Notes: generated by a model not told the origin, from the letters alone. 64,000 nucleotides of DNA from Streptomyces sp. NBC_00654 (GCF_026341775.1 NZ_JAPEOB010000003.1:496001-560000); one strand, 5' to 3'. Positions 26,949 through 36,004 are shown, counted from the stretch's first letter. Translations and numbers: made by a program.

Positions 26949-26972
26949 CGAGCTCGCACACGGCGCGGGTCC

Positions 26973-27290
26973 CTACGCGAACGCCCGCGCCGCCGCCTCT
27001 TCCACGAATCGCACGGCCTCGTCCAGCTCCGCGGACGGGGCCGTTACCAGTGCCGCGGCCAGATCGCGTCCCGCCACGGTGAGCTGATCACCGACGACGA
27101 ACATCCCGGCGTCGGGCACGAGGTACGGCTCCCGGCCCGGGCGCTCGATGCGCTGGGCCCGTACGGCCAGTTCCCTGGCGGCGGCCAGCGCCTCGGCGGC
27201 CGCGCCGCGCTGGAGCCGGCTCTGCGGGGCGGCCCGCAGACGGTCGGCGAATCGGTCCACGGCAGCGGTCAGGGGCGTCGTATCGAGCAC
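26973..27290 (-). CDS. Small helical hypothetical protein
   Basis: 105 residues from the GTG at 27290 (VLDTTPLTAAVDRFADRL); the open frame extends to 27392 but that part has no coding character. Mostly alpha-helical and Ala/Arg/Glu-rich, with PYLVPDAGMFVVGDQLTVAGRDLAAAL in the middle. The ribosome site is weak (TAGGG). No family recognised; moderately sure it is a gene because codon bias is kept to the end. Confidence 0.6.
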   Translation of the reverse strand: MLDTTPLTAAVDRFADRLRAAPQSRLQRGAAAEALAAARELAVRAQRIERPGREPYLVPDAGMFVVGDQLTVAGRDLAAALVTAPSAELDEAVRFVEEAAARAFA

Positions 27291-27433
27291 CCGGCCGACC
27301 CTACGCGCCCTTCCCGGACGGTTGCCAACGGGCCAGGATCCGGATCCCTCGGCGCACCGGTCCCGAGTCTCCGGCCGACCCCACGCCGTCACGGGCTCCG
27401 CGCCGTCACAGCGATCCGCGCCGTCACGGGAAA

Positions 27434-27472
27434 CGGAACGGCCCGCAGGCGGTGAGCCTGCGGGCCGTTCCG
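27434..27472. terminator. Terminator of the Bax-inhibitor-like gene
   Basis: CGGAACGGCCCGCAGGC pairs perfectly with GCCTGCGGGCCGTTCCG (17 bp, 5-nt loop GGTGA). It starts 27 bp after the stop of the leftward gene at 27499. An 18-bp word containing GCGCCGTCAC is repeated three times just beyond, at about 27383-27430. Confidence 0.85.
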
Positions 27473-27498
27473 ATTCGTGCGGGAGCTACGCGCCGTGG

Positions 27499-28386
27499 TC
27501 AGTCGTCCCCGTTGAGGATGGACAGCAGACGCAGCATCTCCAGGTAGATCCACACCAGGGTCATGGTGAGGCCGAAGGCCGCCAGCCAGGACTCCTCGCG
27601 CGGTGCGCCGAAGGCGACGCCGTCCTCGACCTGCTTGAAGTCCAGGGCCAGGAAGCACGCGCCGAGGATGATGCCGATGACACCGAAGAGGATGCCGAGG
27701 CCGCCGCTGCGGAAGCCGAGGCCGTCACCGCCGCCGAACACCGAGAACAGCAGGTTGACCATCATCAGGAGCACGAAGCCCATGGCCGCGGCCATCACGA
27801 AGCCGTAGAAGCGGCGGGTGACGCGGATCCAGCGCATCTTGTACGCGATGAGCACACCGGCGAAGACACACATGGTGCCCATCACCGCCTGCATCACCGT
27901 GCCGGGGCCGATGTAGGTGCTGACCGCGCTGGAGATCACACCGAGGAAGACACCCTCGAAGGCGGCGTACGCGAGGATCAGCGCCGGGACCGGCTTGCGC
28001 TTGAAGGACTGCACGAGCGACAGGACGAACGCCACGAGGGCGGCGCCGATCGCGATGCCGTAGGACTTGCCGAGGTTCGCCTCGTCGACCGGCAGCAGCG
28101 CCCAGGAGAGCGCCGCGCCGAGGACGACGGTGCCCAGCGTCATCGCGGTGCGGGTGACGACGTCGTCGATCGTCATCGCGCCGGAGCGCGCGGGCGCCTG
28201 GGGGGCGCCGTACTGGACGTCCTGCTGCGCGTAGGGGTTGGTCGCGTACGGGTTGGCGGCGGTGCCCTGCGCGTACGGGTTGGTTCCCGCTGCGGGGGCC
28301 CCGGCCTGCGGCGCCGTGTTGAAGCCGGCGGAACCGTTGTCGCGGCTGAACCCCCGTCGCGAGAAGACCGGGTTGCTGCTCCTCAT
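27499..28386 (-). CDS. Bax inhibitor-1/YccA family membrane protein
   Basis: 295 residues from the ATG at 28386 with GAGGAGAG upstream. The N-terminus (about 75 residues) is cytoplasmic and low-complexity, with repeated NPYA units. Seven membrane spans follow, with family features such as ALILAYAAFEGVFLGVISS and the C-terminal LALDFKQVEDGVAFGAP. The family includes proton/calcium leak channels, but bacterial roles are poorly defined. The gene is monocistronic, ends in a strong terminator, and shares a 14-bp promoter-proximal sequence with enolase. Confidence 0.9.
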   Translation of the reverse strand: MRSSNPVFSRRGFSRDNGSAGFNTAPQAGAPAAGTNPYAQGTAANPYATNPYAQQDVQYGAPQAPARSGAMTIDDVVTRTAMTLGTVVLGAALSWALLPVDEANLGKSYGIAIGAALVAFVLSLVQSFKRKPVPALILAYAAFEGVFLGVISSAVSTYIGPGTVMQAVMGTMCVFAGVLIAYKMRWIRVTRRFYGFVMAAAMGFVLLMMVNLLFSVFGGGDGLGFRSGGLGILFGVIGIILGACFLALDFKQVEDGVAFGAPREESWLAAFGLTMTLVWIYLEMLRLLSILNGDD

Positions 28387-28410
28387 TGCTCTCCTCCATG
28401 GCCACACTGC

Positions 28411-28424
28411 GTGGCCTTGCGACA
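28411..28424 (-). promoter_or_regulatory. 14-bp element shared with the enolase promoter
   Basis: TGTCGCAAGGCCAC (minus strand) follows TTACTCT, a possible -10, and lies 25 bp before the start codon. The same 14 bases occur at 39630-39643 in front of enolase, also after a possible -10 (TTAGGCT). This suggests a common element at or just after the transcription start. Confidence 0.5.
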
Positions 28425-28533
28425 AGAGTAATGGGTGGGCAAAGGAATCACCCTAGTGCCCGGGGAGGATCTTTATGGAAGTTGATCGCTGAAGTATTCT
28501 GCGGTCGCCCGGCGCGCCCACCGACGGCGGTGG

Positions 28534-28619
28534 TGGTGCCCGGAGCCGGACTCGAACCGGCACGCCCCCGAGGGGCAGCGAGGTTTAAGCTCGCCGTGTC
28601 TGCGTTCCACCATCCGGGC
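28534..28619 (-). tRNA. bldA: tRNA-Leu with anticodon UAA (bldA)
   Basis: An 86-nt class II tRNA with CCA encoded. The acceptor stem GCCCGGA/TCCGGGC closes, the anticodon stem GCGAG/CTCGC holds the loop CTTAAAC, so the anticodon is TAA at 28587-28585. A long variable arm (TGCCCCTCGGGGGC region) and TTCGAGT of the T-loop are present. This is the only tRNA that reads the rare leucine codon UUA efficiently in Streptomyces. bldA controls aerial growth and antibiotic formation through TTA-containing genes. It lies between the Bax-inhibitor-like gene and the ABC transporter, transcribed leftward. Confidence 0.97.
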
Positions 28620-28648
28620 CTTGGCGCGCGGCTCCGCGTTGGCACATG

Positions 28649-28654
28649 ACCCTA
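28649..28654 (-). promoter_or_regulatory. Possible -10 box of bldA
   Basis: TAGGGT on the minus strand, 29 bp before the mature tRNA 5' end. No good -35 is seen at 16-18 bp, where the sequence is CTGATC/GCTGAT. Further upstream (28690-28715) lies a strikingly AT-rich island (TTATTTTATTGACC on the plus strand). No gene is seen in the whole 28620-29119 gap. Confidence 0.4.
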
Positions 28655-28865
28655 TCCGGGGCCGTCCCCCGATCAGCGGAACCGTGGCTCGATGTTGTCT
28701 TATTTTATTGACCGTTTGAGGGTCCGTCAGCACATCTGGGCGCGCTGACCACACGCCCGCCCGGGGTGACGGGCCGGTAGCCCACCGTGTGGGAATGACG
28801 GAAAGTCGCCGCACTCGTACGGCCCAATGCGCCAGGGGCACGCCACGCTCCGCCAGGGCCCCGCC

Positions 28866-28934
28866 ACCCCTCCGGTCCGAGGGCCACCACCCCTCCGGTC
28901 CAAGGGCCGCCGCGGGCCCGGTCCGAGGGCCGCC
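28866..28934. repeat. Three 23-bp tandem units
   Basis: The core CCGGTCC(G/A)AGGGCC recurs with a 23-bp period at about 28872, 28895 and 28918, with a few mismatches. It lies between bldA and the ABC transporter and is non-coding as far as can be seen. Confidence 0.55.
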
Positions 28935-29119
28935 GCCGGACCCTGTCCATGGTGCGGCTCAGGGTCGGTGTCATACCCGAGGAGGACGCCACCACCCCGT
29001 CGGTGCGACTCAAGACGGCCACAGGAACGGGCACGGGGGCTGACGCCCGGCGGCGATACGGCCGTGACGATGGAGGTGTCCCCGAAGGAACCCCGCACCA
29101 CCCCATCAGGAGCGTCCCT

Positions 29120-29890
29120 GTGATCACCACCCCCACCGTTCACCGCGCCACCGCGGTGGCTGCCCGCGCCACGGAGCTGTCGAAGGTCTACGGGCAGGGT
29201 GAGACCCAGGTGGTCGCCCTCGACCGGGTGACCGTGGACTTCCCGCAGGGCGAGTTCACCGCGATCATGGGCCCCTCGGGCTCCGGCAAGTCCACACTGA
29301 TGCACTGCGTGGCGGGTCTCGACAGCTTCAGCAGCGGCTCCGTCCGCATCGGCGAGACCGAGCTGGGCTCCCTCAAGGACAAGCAGCTCACCCAGCTGCG
29401 CCGGGACAAGATCGGTTTCATCTTCCAGGCGTTCAACCTGCTGCCGACGCTGACGGCGCTGGAGAACATCACTCTCCCGATGGACATCGCGGGCCGTAAG
29501 CCCGACGCCGCGTGGCTGCAGAAGGTCATCGACATGGTGGGGCTGTCCGAGCGGCTGAAGCACCGGCCGACCGAGCTCTCCGGCGGCCAGCAGCAGCGTG
29601 TCGCCGTGGCCCGCGCCCTGGCCTCGCAGCCCGAGATCATCTTCGGCGACGAGCCGACCGGGAACCTGGACTCCCGCTCCGGCGCCGAGGTGCTCGGCTT
29701 CCTGCGCAACTCGGTGCGCGAGCTCGGCCAGACCGTGGTGATGGTGACCCACGACCCGGTGGCCGCCTCCTACGCGGACCGGGTCATCTTCCTCGCGGAC
29801 GGCGCGATCGTCGACCAGATGCTGCACCCCACCGCGGACGGGGTCCTCGACCGGATGAAGGCGTTCGACGCGAAGGGCCGCACCAGCTGA
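29120..29890 (+). CDS. ABC transporter ATP-binding protein (MacB/LolD type)
   Basis: 256 residues from GTG 29120, seven bases after AGGAG. All ABC motifs are intact: Walker A GPSGSGKST, Q-loop IFQAFNLLPTLTALENI, signature LSGGQQQRVAVARAL, Walker B IIFGDEPTGNLD and the H-loop VTHD. The MacB/LolD/FtsE group works with FtsX-type permeases in mechanotransmission or lipid/peptide export rather than classic import. The partner permease follows after 56 bp. Confidence 0.93.
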   Translation: MITTPTVHRATAVAARATELSKVYGQGETQVVALDRVTVDFPQGEFTAIMGPSGSGKSTLMHCVAGLDSFSSGSVRIGETELGSLKDKQLTQLRRDKIGFIFQAFNLLPTLTALENITLPMDIAGRKPDAAWLQKVIDMVGLSERLKHRPTELSGGQQQRVAVARALASQPEIIFGDEPTGNLDSRSGAEVLGFLRNSVRELGQTVVMVTHDPVAASYADRVIFLADGAIVDQMLHPTADGVLDRMKAFDAKGRTS

Positions 29891-29946
29891 CGTAACCGGC
29901 TGCCGCCCCCCGTCCCCCTTCCGGAACCCATCCCAGGACTACAGAC

Positions 29947-32475
29947 ATGTTCCGTACCGCCCTGCGCAATGTGCTCGCGCACAAGGCCAGGCTGCTGATG
30001 ACCGTGCTCGCCGTCATGCTCGGCGTAGCCTTCGTCTCCGGCACCCTGGTCTTCACCGACACCCTCGGCAACGCCTTCCGCAACCAGTCGGCCAAGAGCT
30101 ACGACAACGTCGCCGTCGCCGTCAGCACCTACGCCGACCAGCGCGACGACAAGGCCCAAGGCATCGACGACGCCACCCTGAAGAAGATCGAGGACCTGGA
30201 CGGCGTGGCGAGCGCCACCGGCCGGGTCTCGGGCTTCGCCGGGGTCGCCGACCCCGACGGCAAGCTCATCGGCAACGGCTGGTCCAACACCGGGGCCAAC
30301 TTCGCCCCCGGCAAGGACGGCAAGGACGCCGCGTACACCTTCACCGAGGGCACCGGCCCGGCGAAGGACGGCACCATCGCGCTGGACAAGGACACCGCGC
30401 GCAAGGGCGAGTACAGCGTCGGCGACCCGGTGCGGGTCGCCACCAACGGGCCGGTGAAGGAGTACACCCTCTCCGGTGTCTTCACCACCGAGGACGGCGC
30501 GGTCAACGCGGGCGGCAGCCTGGTCCTGTTCGACACCGCGTCCGCGCAGAAGCTCTACCTCAAGCCCGGCGTCTTCAGGGACGTCACCGTGGCCGCCGAG
30601 GCCGGCGCCTCGGACCGGAAGCTGCTGTCGGCGGTGAAGCCGCTGCTGCCCAAGGACGCCTCCGCCCAGACCGGCGCCGAGCTCGCCGACGAGCAGGCCG
30701 AGCAGATCGAGAGCGGCCTCGGGGCCCTCAACGGGATGCTGCTCGCCTTCGCCGGCATCGCCCTCTTCGTCGGCATCTTCCTGATCGCCAACACCTTCAC
30801 CATGCTGGTGGCCCAGCGCACCAAGGAACTGGCCCTGATGCGGGCCGTCGGCGCCTCCCGCGGCCAGGTGAAGCGTTCCGTCCTGCTCGAAGCGGCCGTG
30901 GTCGGCGCGATCGCCTCGGTGATCGGCTTCGTGCTGGGTCTCGGCCTCGCCATCGGTCTGCGCTCCGCGATGAGCCTGCTCGGCGGGAAGATCCCCGCCG
31001 GCCCGCTGGTCGTCTCCCCGACCGCGGTCGCCGCGGCCTTCACGGTCGGCATCGTGATCACCGTGCTCGCCGCCTGGCTGCCCGCCCGCCGGGCCGCGAA
31101 GATCGCGCCGGTGGCGGCGATGAGCAGTGTGCACGCGGTGGCCACCACCAAGTCCCTGGTCGTACGGAACTCGATCGGCGGTGTGCTCGGCCTGATCGGC
31201 GCGGCGGCCATCGTCGCCGGGGCCTCCTCGGGCGGCACGAACGGCCGCTACACCGTCGCGGCCGGCGCCTTCTTCGCCCTGATCGCCGTCATCGTGCTCA
31301 TCCCGCTGCTGTCGCGGCCGGTGATCGCACTGGTGCGGCCGCTGCTGATGAAGCTGTTCGGCGTCTCCGGGAAGCTGGCCGCGCAGAACTCCGTCCGTAA
31401 CCCCCGGCGTACCGGGGCCACTGCCTCCGCGCTGGCGATCGGGCTGACCCTCGTCACCGGGATCTCGGTGCTCGGCGTCACGCTCGGCCAGGCGGTCGAC
31501 CGGATGACGACGGACAACATCAAGGCCGACTACATGGTCTCGATGGCCAGCGGTGACGCGCTGGACCAGTCGGCGCTCAGCGCCCTGGAGAAGGCCGACG
31601 GGGTCACCGCGGTCTCCCCGCAGCAGGCCTCCTCGCTGTGGATCGGTGAGGACTACCACTCGGCCTCCGGAGTGACCCCCGGTGATGTGGAGAAGCTCTT
31701 CTCGCTGAAGACGGTCTCCGGCTCGCTGGGCTCGCTGAACGACGGCGAGATCGCGGTCGGCAGCAAGACCGCGAAGTCGAACGGCTGGAAGACCGGCGAC
31801 ACCGTCGCGGTGAAGTTCGAGGACGAGAAGAAGGGCGAGCTGAAGATCGGCGCCCTCTACGAGGAGAACGAATTCCTCTCGCCGTTCCTGCTGCCGAAGG
31901 ACATCGTCAGCAAGCACACCCCGCTGGCGGACATCCGCGAGATCTGGCTCAAGATGGACGGCGGCGGCACCCAGGCCAACGAGCAGGCCCTGGTGGACGC
32001 GCTGGGTGACAACCCGGCGATGAGCATCATGGACCGGGCCGACATCCGGGACATGTTCGGCGGCTTCGTCAACATCGCGCTGAACATCATGTACGGGCTG
32101 CTGGCGATGGCCCTGATCATCGCGGTGCTGGGTGTCATCAACACCCTGGCGATGTCGGTGTTCGAGCGTCAGCAGGAGATCGGCATGCTGCGGGCGATCG
32201 GCCTCGACCGGGGCCGGGTCAAGCGCATGATCCGTCTGGAGGCCGTGGTCATCTCGGTCTTCGGCGCGGTGATCGGCGTCGCGCTCGGTACGTTCCTGGG
32301 CTGGGCCATCGGCCGTACCCTGGCCGCTGACATCCCCAACTACAGCCTGGTCATCCCGTGGGACCGCCTCGCGCTGTTCCTCGTGCTCGCCGGTCTGGTG
32401 GGCGTGCTGGCCTCGCTGTGGCCGGCCCGCAGCGCCGCGAAGCTGAACATGCTGACGGCGATCAAGACCGAGTAG
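29947..32475 (+). CDS. FtsX-family ABC transporter permease
   Basis: 842 residues, the ten-span type with two FtsX domains. An N-terminal span (LLMTVLAVMLGVAFVSGTL) leads into a large extracellular MacB-like periplasmic domain. Three spans around residues 260-380 form the first FtsX core (LALMRAVGASRGQVKRSVLLEA), then a second extracellular domain and a C-terminal core with a near-identical motif (IGMLRAIGLDRGRVKRMIRLEA). It works with the ATPase just upstream; substrate unknown. ATG start. A strong bidirectional terminator follows. Confidence 0.92.
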   Translation: MFRTALRNVLAHKARLLMTVLAVMLGVAFVSGTLVFTDTLGNAFRNQSAKSYDNVAVAVSTYADQRDDKAQGIDDATLKKIEDLDGVASATGRVSGFAGVADPDGKLIGNGWSNTGANFAPGKDGKDAAYTFTEGTGPAKDGTIALDKDTARKGEYSVGDPVRVATNGPVKEYTLSGVFTTEDGAVNAGGSLVLFDTASAQKLYLKPGVFRDVTVAAEAGASDRKLLSAVKPLLPKDASAQTGAELADEQAEQIESGLGALNGMLLAFAGIALFVGIFLIANTFTMLVAQRTKELALMRAVGASRGQVKRSVLLEAAVVGAIASVIGFVLGLGLAIGLRSAMSLLGGKIPAGPLVVSPTAVAAAFTVGIVITVLAAWLPARRAAKIAPVAAMSSVHAVATTKSLVVRNSIGGVLGLIGAAAIVAGASSGGTNGRYTVAAGAFFALIAVIVLIPLLSRPVIALVRPLLMKLFGVSGKLAAQNSVRNPRRTGATASALAIGLTLVTGISVLGVTLGQAVDRMTTDNIKADYMVSMASGDALDQSALSALEKADGVTAVSPQQASSLWIGEDYHSASGVTPGDVEKLFSLKTVSGSLGSLNDGEIAVGSKTAKSNGWKTGDTVAVKFEDEKKGELKIGALYEENEFLSPFLLPKDIVSKHTPLADIREIWLKMDGGGTQANEQALVDALGDNPAMSIMDRADIRDMFGGFVNIALNIMYGLLAMALIIAVLGVINTLAMSVFERQQEIGMLRAIGLDRGRVKRMIRLEAVVISVFGAVIGVALGTFLGWAIGRTLAADIPNYSLVIPWDRLALFLVLAGLVGVLASLWPARSAAKLNMLTAIKTE

Positions 32476-32498
32476 CGCCCGCCGGGGACCCGGACGGA

Positions 32499-32543
32499 GG
32501 GGAGGGGCCGGTGACCGCGCGACGCGGTCACCGGCCCCTCCCC
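32499..32543. terminator. Strong bidirectional terminator
   Basis: A perfect 21-bp stem (left arm 32499-32519, right arm 32523-32543) with only CGA in the loop, followed on the plus strand by TTCTTT. It separates the ABC permease from the convergent methyltransferase. One of the strongest hairpins in the window. Confidence 0.9.
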
Positions 32544-32595
32544 TTCTTTCCGTCTCCGTACCGGGCCGTCGGGCCGGCCGCTCCGTGCGCGGGCC

Positions 32596-33900
32596 TCAGT
32601 TCCCGGCCGCGGCCGTCCACTCGCGGGAGCGCAACGGCATGCGGACGGCGCCGCCCTCCTCCGGGCGGACCACGAGGATCTGGTTGACGCCGATCTTGTT
32701 GTGCTCGAAGGAGAGCGCGGAGGCGGCCATGTAGAGCCGCCAGACCCTGGCCCGTCCGGGCGAGGTGGCCCGTACCGCCCGCTCCCAGTGCTCCTCCAGG
32801 TTGGCAACCCAGCGGCGCAGGGTGAGCGCGTAGTGCTCGCGGATGGCCTCGACGTCGCGGACCTCGAACCCGGCCTCCTCAAGGGTGGCGGTCGTCCGGC
32901 CCACCGGGGCGAGTTCGCCGTCGGGGAAGACGTACGCGTCGATGAACTCGTCGATGCGGTAGGCGTCCTCGTCCTTCTCCGGGCGGCGGGCGATCTGGTG
33001 GTTGAGGAGCCGGCCGCCGGGCCGCAGGAGCGCGTAGAGGTCGTCGGCGTACTCGCGGTAGCGGACGGAGCCGACGTGCTCGGCCATCCCGATCGAGGAG
33101 ATGGCGTCGTACGGGCCGTCCCTGACATCCCGGTAGTCCTGGACCCGGATCTCTATCCGGTCGGTCAGCCCCTCCCCGGCGATGCGCTTCCTGGCGTACG
33201 CGGCCTGTTCGGTGGAGAGGGTCACCCCGGTGACCCGGGCGCCGTACTCCCGGGCCGCGTGGATGGCCATGGAGCCCCAGCCGCAGCCGACGTCCAGGAG
33301 ACGGTCGCCCTCCTTCAGCGCGAGCTTGCGGCAGACCAGGTCGAGCTTGTCGCGCTGGGCCTCCTCCAGGGTGCTGCCCTCGTCCCAGTAGGCGCAGGAG
33401 TAGACCATGGACGGGCCGAGGACCAGTTCGTAGAAGTCGTTGCCGACGTCGTAGTGGTGGCTGATGGCCCTCTTGTCGCGCCGCTTGGTGTGTATGGCAC
33501 CGGTACGGCGGCGGACCTCCTCGGCGGGCGGGGCCGGCGGGGGCCAGGGACCGGCCAGTTCGACGAGCCCGCGGGCGAAGGCCCGGACCTTCGGGTCGCG
33601 GACCGGGTGCAGGGAGGCCTCGGCGTCGACGTCGCGTTCCCACAGCAGGGCGGCGAGGTGGTCCAGGGCCTCGTACAGATTGCCGTCGACGTCGATCTCC
33701 CCGGCCACCCAGGCGCGGGCCAGGCCCAGCTCGCCCGGCTTCCACAGGAGCCTGCGCAGGGCCCGGCGGTGCCGGATCACCAGGGCGGGGGCACCCGGCG
33801 GGCCGGATTCGCTGCCGTCCCAGGCCCGGATGCGGACCGGTAGGGGTTCTCCCAGCAACTCTTCGGCGAGAGCGGTCAGCCGCGATGCGGCGTCTGCCAT
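32596..33900 (-). CDS. Cyclopropane-fatty-acyl-phospholipid synthase family methyltransferase
   Basis: 434 residues from the ATG at 33900 with GGAGGTG upstream; an in-frame ATG further out (33954) has no ribosome site. The SAM-binding motif LDVGCGWGSMAIHAA, the preceding HYDVGNDFYELVLG and the following GVTLSTEQAAYARKR are hallmarks of CFA synthases, which add a methylene or methyl group to unsaturated phospholipid acyl chains. The gene stands alone between two terminators. An AT-rich leader at 33920-33960 probably holds its promoter. Confidence 0.9.
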   Translation of the reverse strand: MADAASRLTALAEELLGEPLPVRIRAWDGSESGPPGAPALVIRHRRALRRLLWKPGELGLARAWVAGEIDVDGNLYEALDHLAALLWERDVDAEASLHPVRDPKVRAFARGLVELAGPWPPPAPPAEEVRRRTGAIHTKRRDKRAISHHYDVGNDFYELVLGPSMVYSCAYWDEGSTLEEAQRDKLDLVCRKLALKEGDRLLDVGCGWGSMAIHAAREYGARVTGVTLSTEQAAYARKRIAGEGLTDRIEIRVQDYRDVRDGPYDAISSIGMAEHVGSVRYREYADDLYALLRPGGRLLNHQIARRPEKDEDAYRIDEFIDAYVFPDGELAPVGRTTATLEEAGFEVRDVEAIREHYALTLRRWVANLEEHWERAVRATSPGRARVWRLYMAASALSFEHNKIGVNQILVVRPEEGGAVRMPLRSREWTAAAGN

Positions 33901-34133
33901 GGCGCACACCTCCGTGGTGGTGTTTCCCAAACATGCCAAAATTCGCATAACCATGCTCTTGACCCCGTCACGACACCTCGGGTGCCGCGACGGGATACAC
34001 CTGCGTCAACTGTCTCCGGAGCGCCGGCCATCCCGCTACAGGGCAACGGATCGGCAAAGCACGTGTACGCAGCACGCATGTACACGTGTCAGGAACGTCA
34101 CCGGCCCCGGACCCGGGACGGCGTCCGGACATG

Positions 34134-34177
34134 CCGAAGGGGCCGTCCGCACCACGGATGGCGGACGGCCCCTTCGG
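34134..34177. terminator. Terminator downstream of NDH-2
   Basis: CCGAAGGGGCCGTCCGC pairs perfectly with GCGGACGGCCCCTTCGG (17 bp, 10-nt loop). It lies 92 bp after the NDH-2 stop and 234 bp before the methyltransferase start. Confidence 0.85.
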
Positions 34178-34268
34178 GCATCGTGCGGGAGGATCCGGCG
34201 GACCGGAACCGGTGGAGCCGGTGCCGACGGCGTCCGCCCGCTGCGGGGCGGAGCTGCCGGCAAGAGCG

Positions 34269-35654
34269 CTAGGAGGCCTTGGCCTTCTCGCCCTCGGCCT
34301 TGGCGGCGGCCGGAGCCGGAGCCGGCTTGGCGGCCTCGTAGAACTCCTCGCGCGGCGTCTCCATGGCGCCGAGCGAGACGACCTCGCGCTTGAGGAACAT
34401 CGCCAGGGTCCAGTCGGCGAAGATCCGGATCTTACGGTTCCAGGTCGGCATCGCCATGCCGTGGTAGCCGCGGTGCATGTACCAGGCGAGACGGCCCTTG
34501 AGCTTGATCTTCACCTTGCCCATGACGATCATCGCGACGCCCTTGTGCAGGCCGAGACCGGCGACCGCACCCTTGTTGGCGTGGCTGTACTCCTTCTGCG
34601 GGAAGCCCCGCATGCCGGAGATGACGTTGTCGCCGAGGACCTTGGCCTGACGCAGCGCGTGCTGGGCGTTGGGCGGGCACCAGGCGTTCGGGTTGCCGGC
34701 CTTGCGGCCGACCAGGTCCGGAACCTGGGCGTTGTCGCCGGCGGCCCAGATGTAGTCGGTGCCCTGCACCTGGAGCTTCTCGGAGGTGTCCACGTGGCCG
34801 CGCGGGCCGAGCGGCAGACCGAAGCGGGCCAGTGCCGGGTTCGGCTTCACACCGGCCGTCCACACGATGGTGCTGGAGTCGACCTCAAGGCCGTTCTTCA
34901 GCACGACACGGCCGTCCACGCAGGAGTCCATGGAGGTGGAGAGGTAGATCTCCACGCCGCGGCTCTCCAGGTGCTCCTTGCCGTAGGCGCCCAGCTTCGG
35001 GCCGACCTCGGGAAGAATCTTGTCCGCGGCGTCGACGAGGATGAAGCGCATGTCCTCGCGCTTCACGTTCGTGTAGTACTTCGCCGCGTCACGGGCCATG
35101 TCCTCGACCTCGCCGATGGTCTCCGCACCGGCGAAACCGCCGCCCACGAAGACGAACGTCAGCGCCTTGCGGCGGACGTCCTCATCGGTCGTGGAGTCAG
35201 CCTTGTCCAGCTGCTCCAGGACGTGGTTGCGCAGACCGATGGACTCCTCGATGCCCTTCATGCCGATGCCCTGCTCGGCGAGGCCGGGGATCGGGAAGGT
35301 GCGGGAGACCGCGCCCATCGCGATGACCAGGTAGTCGAAGGGCAGCTCGTAGGCCTCGCCGACGAGCGGCGCGACCGTGGCGACCTTGCGGTCCTGGTCA
35401 ATGGTCGTGACACGACCGGTGAGAACCTCAGCCTTGGGCAGCACGCGTCGCAGCGGGACGACGACATGCCGAGGCGAGATGCTGCCGGCAGCAGCTTCGG
35501 GGAGGAAGGGCTGGTACGTCATGTACGAGCGCGGGTCGACGACCGTGACGGTCGCCTCTCCGTAGCGCATCTTCTTGAGAATGCGTCGAGCTGCGTACAG
35601 GCCTACGTACCCACCGCCTACAACGAGGATCCTGGGACGCTCCGTGGTGCTCAT
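34269..35654 (-). CDS. ndh: Type II NADH dehydrogenase (NDH-2)
   Basis: 461 residues. Two dinucleotide-binding folds: FAD near the N-terminus (LVVGGGYVGLYAARRIL) and NADH around residue 170 (FVFVGGGFAGAETIGE), plus YIWAAGDNAQVPD and a C-terminal amphipathic region (YMHRGYHGMAMPTWNRKIRIFADWTLAMFL) that would bind the membrane. It passes electrons from NADH to menaquinone without pumping protons. The C-terminus ends in an Ala/Lys/Pro tail. Two Rex-like operators lie in the 464-bp upstream region, consistent with control by the NADH/NAD ratio. Confidence 0.93.
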   Translation of the reverse strand: MSTTERPRILVVGGGYVGLYAARRILKKMRYGEATVTVVDPRSYMTYQPFLPEAAAGSISPRHVVVPLRRVLPKAEVLTGRVTTIDQDRKVATVAPLVGEAYELPFDYLVIAMGAVSRTFPIPGLAEQGIGMKGIEESIGLRNHVLEQLDKADSTTDEDVRRKALTFVFVGGGFAGAETIGEVEDMARDAAKYYTNVKREDMRFILVDAADKILPEVGPKLGAYGKEHLESRGVEIYLSTSMDSCVDGRVVLKNGLEVDSSTIVWTAGVKPNPALARFGLPLGPRGHVDTSEKLQVQGTDYIWAAGDNAQVPDLVGRKAGNPNAWCPPNAQHALRQAKVLGDNVISGMRGFPQKEYSHANKGAVAGLGLHKGVAMIVMGKVKIKLKGRLAWYMHRGYHGMAMPTWNRKIRIFADWTLAMFLKREVVSLGAMETPREEFYEAAKPAPAPAAAKAEGEKAKAS

Positions 35655-35688
35655 GCCATCGAGTATCCACCCCCCTCAGAGGGGGAGC

Positions 35689-35706
35689 TCGTGAGCCCCT
35701 TCACAA
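35689..35706. promoter_or_regulatory. Rex-like operator, proximal
   Basis: TTGTGAAGGGGCTCACGA on the minus strand fits the Rex consensus TTGTGAANNNNTTCACAA at 12 of 14 defined positions. It lies 35 bp before the NDH-2 start. A 7-bp hairpin (CCCCCTC/GAGGGGG, 35671-35685) sits between it and the start codon. Confidence 0.6.
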
Positions 35707-35961
35707 GGTTCGGAGTCACCTCTGCTACACTTCGCCGCCCACGTGACCGAGGTCATGGCGCCGCCGGGGAACCAGGCGTCCGCGGCGAACGTTGTTCACC
35801 GCTTGTGAGCTGGCCCTTGACCGTCCGCGCGAGGGGAACCAGGGCCGGGATTCATCCGCGCGCAACACCCCCGGAACATGCCCGCACACCCGCCGCGGGG
35901 CACCGCGGACCACCTGCACAGCCCCTTGGGCGCCGAACTGCGTCCAACAGGGCCGAATTCC

Positions 35962-35979
35962 TTGTGAAGAAGTTCACGA
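35962..35979. promoter_or_regulatory. Rex-like operator, distal
   Basis: TTGTGAAGAAGTTCACGA fits the Rex consensus at 13 of 14 positions. It is 308 bp upstream of the NDH-2 start and 140 bp after the ppx stop. The rest of the gap (35655-36118) shows no gene. Confidence 0.6.
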
Positions 35980-36004
35980 ACTTGGTCGCGGCGCGCCCGC
36001 GAAG

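Noticed and set aside
28866..28934. Three 23-bp repeats as a CRISPR array
   Set aside because: No spacers: the units are directly adjacent and degenerate, and no cas gene is present.
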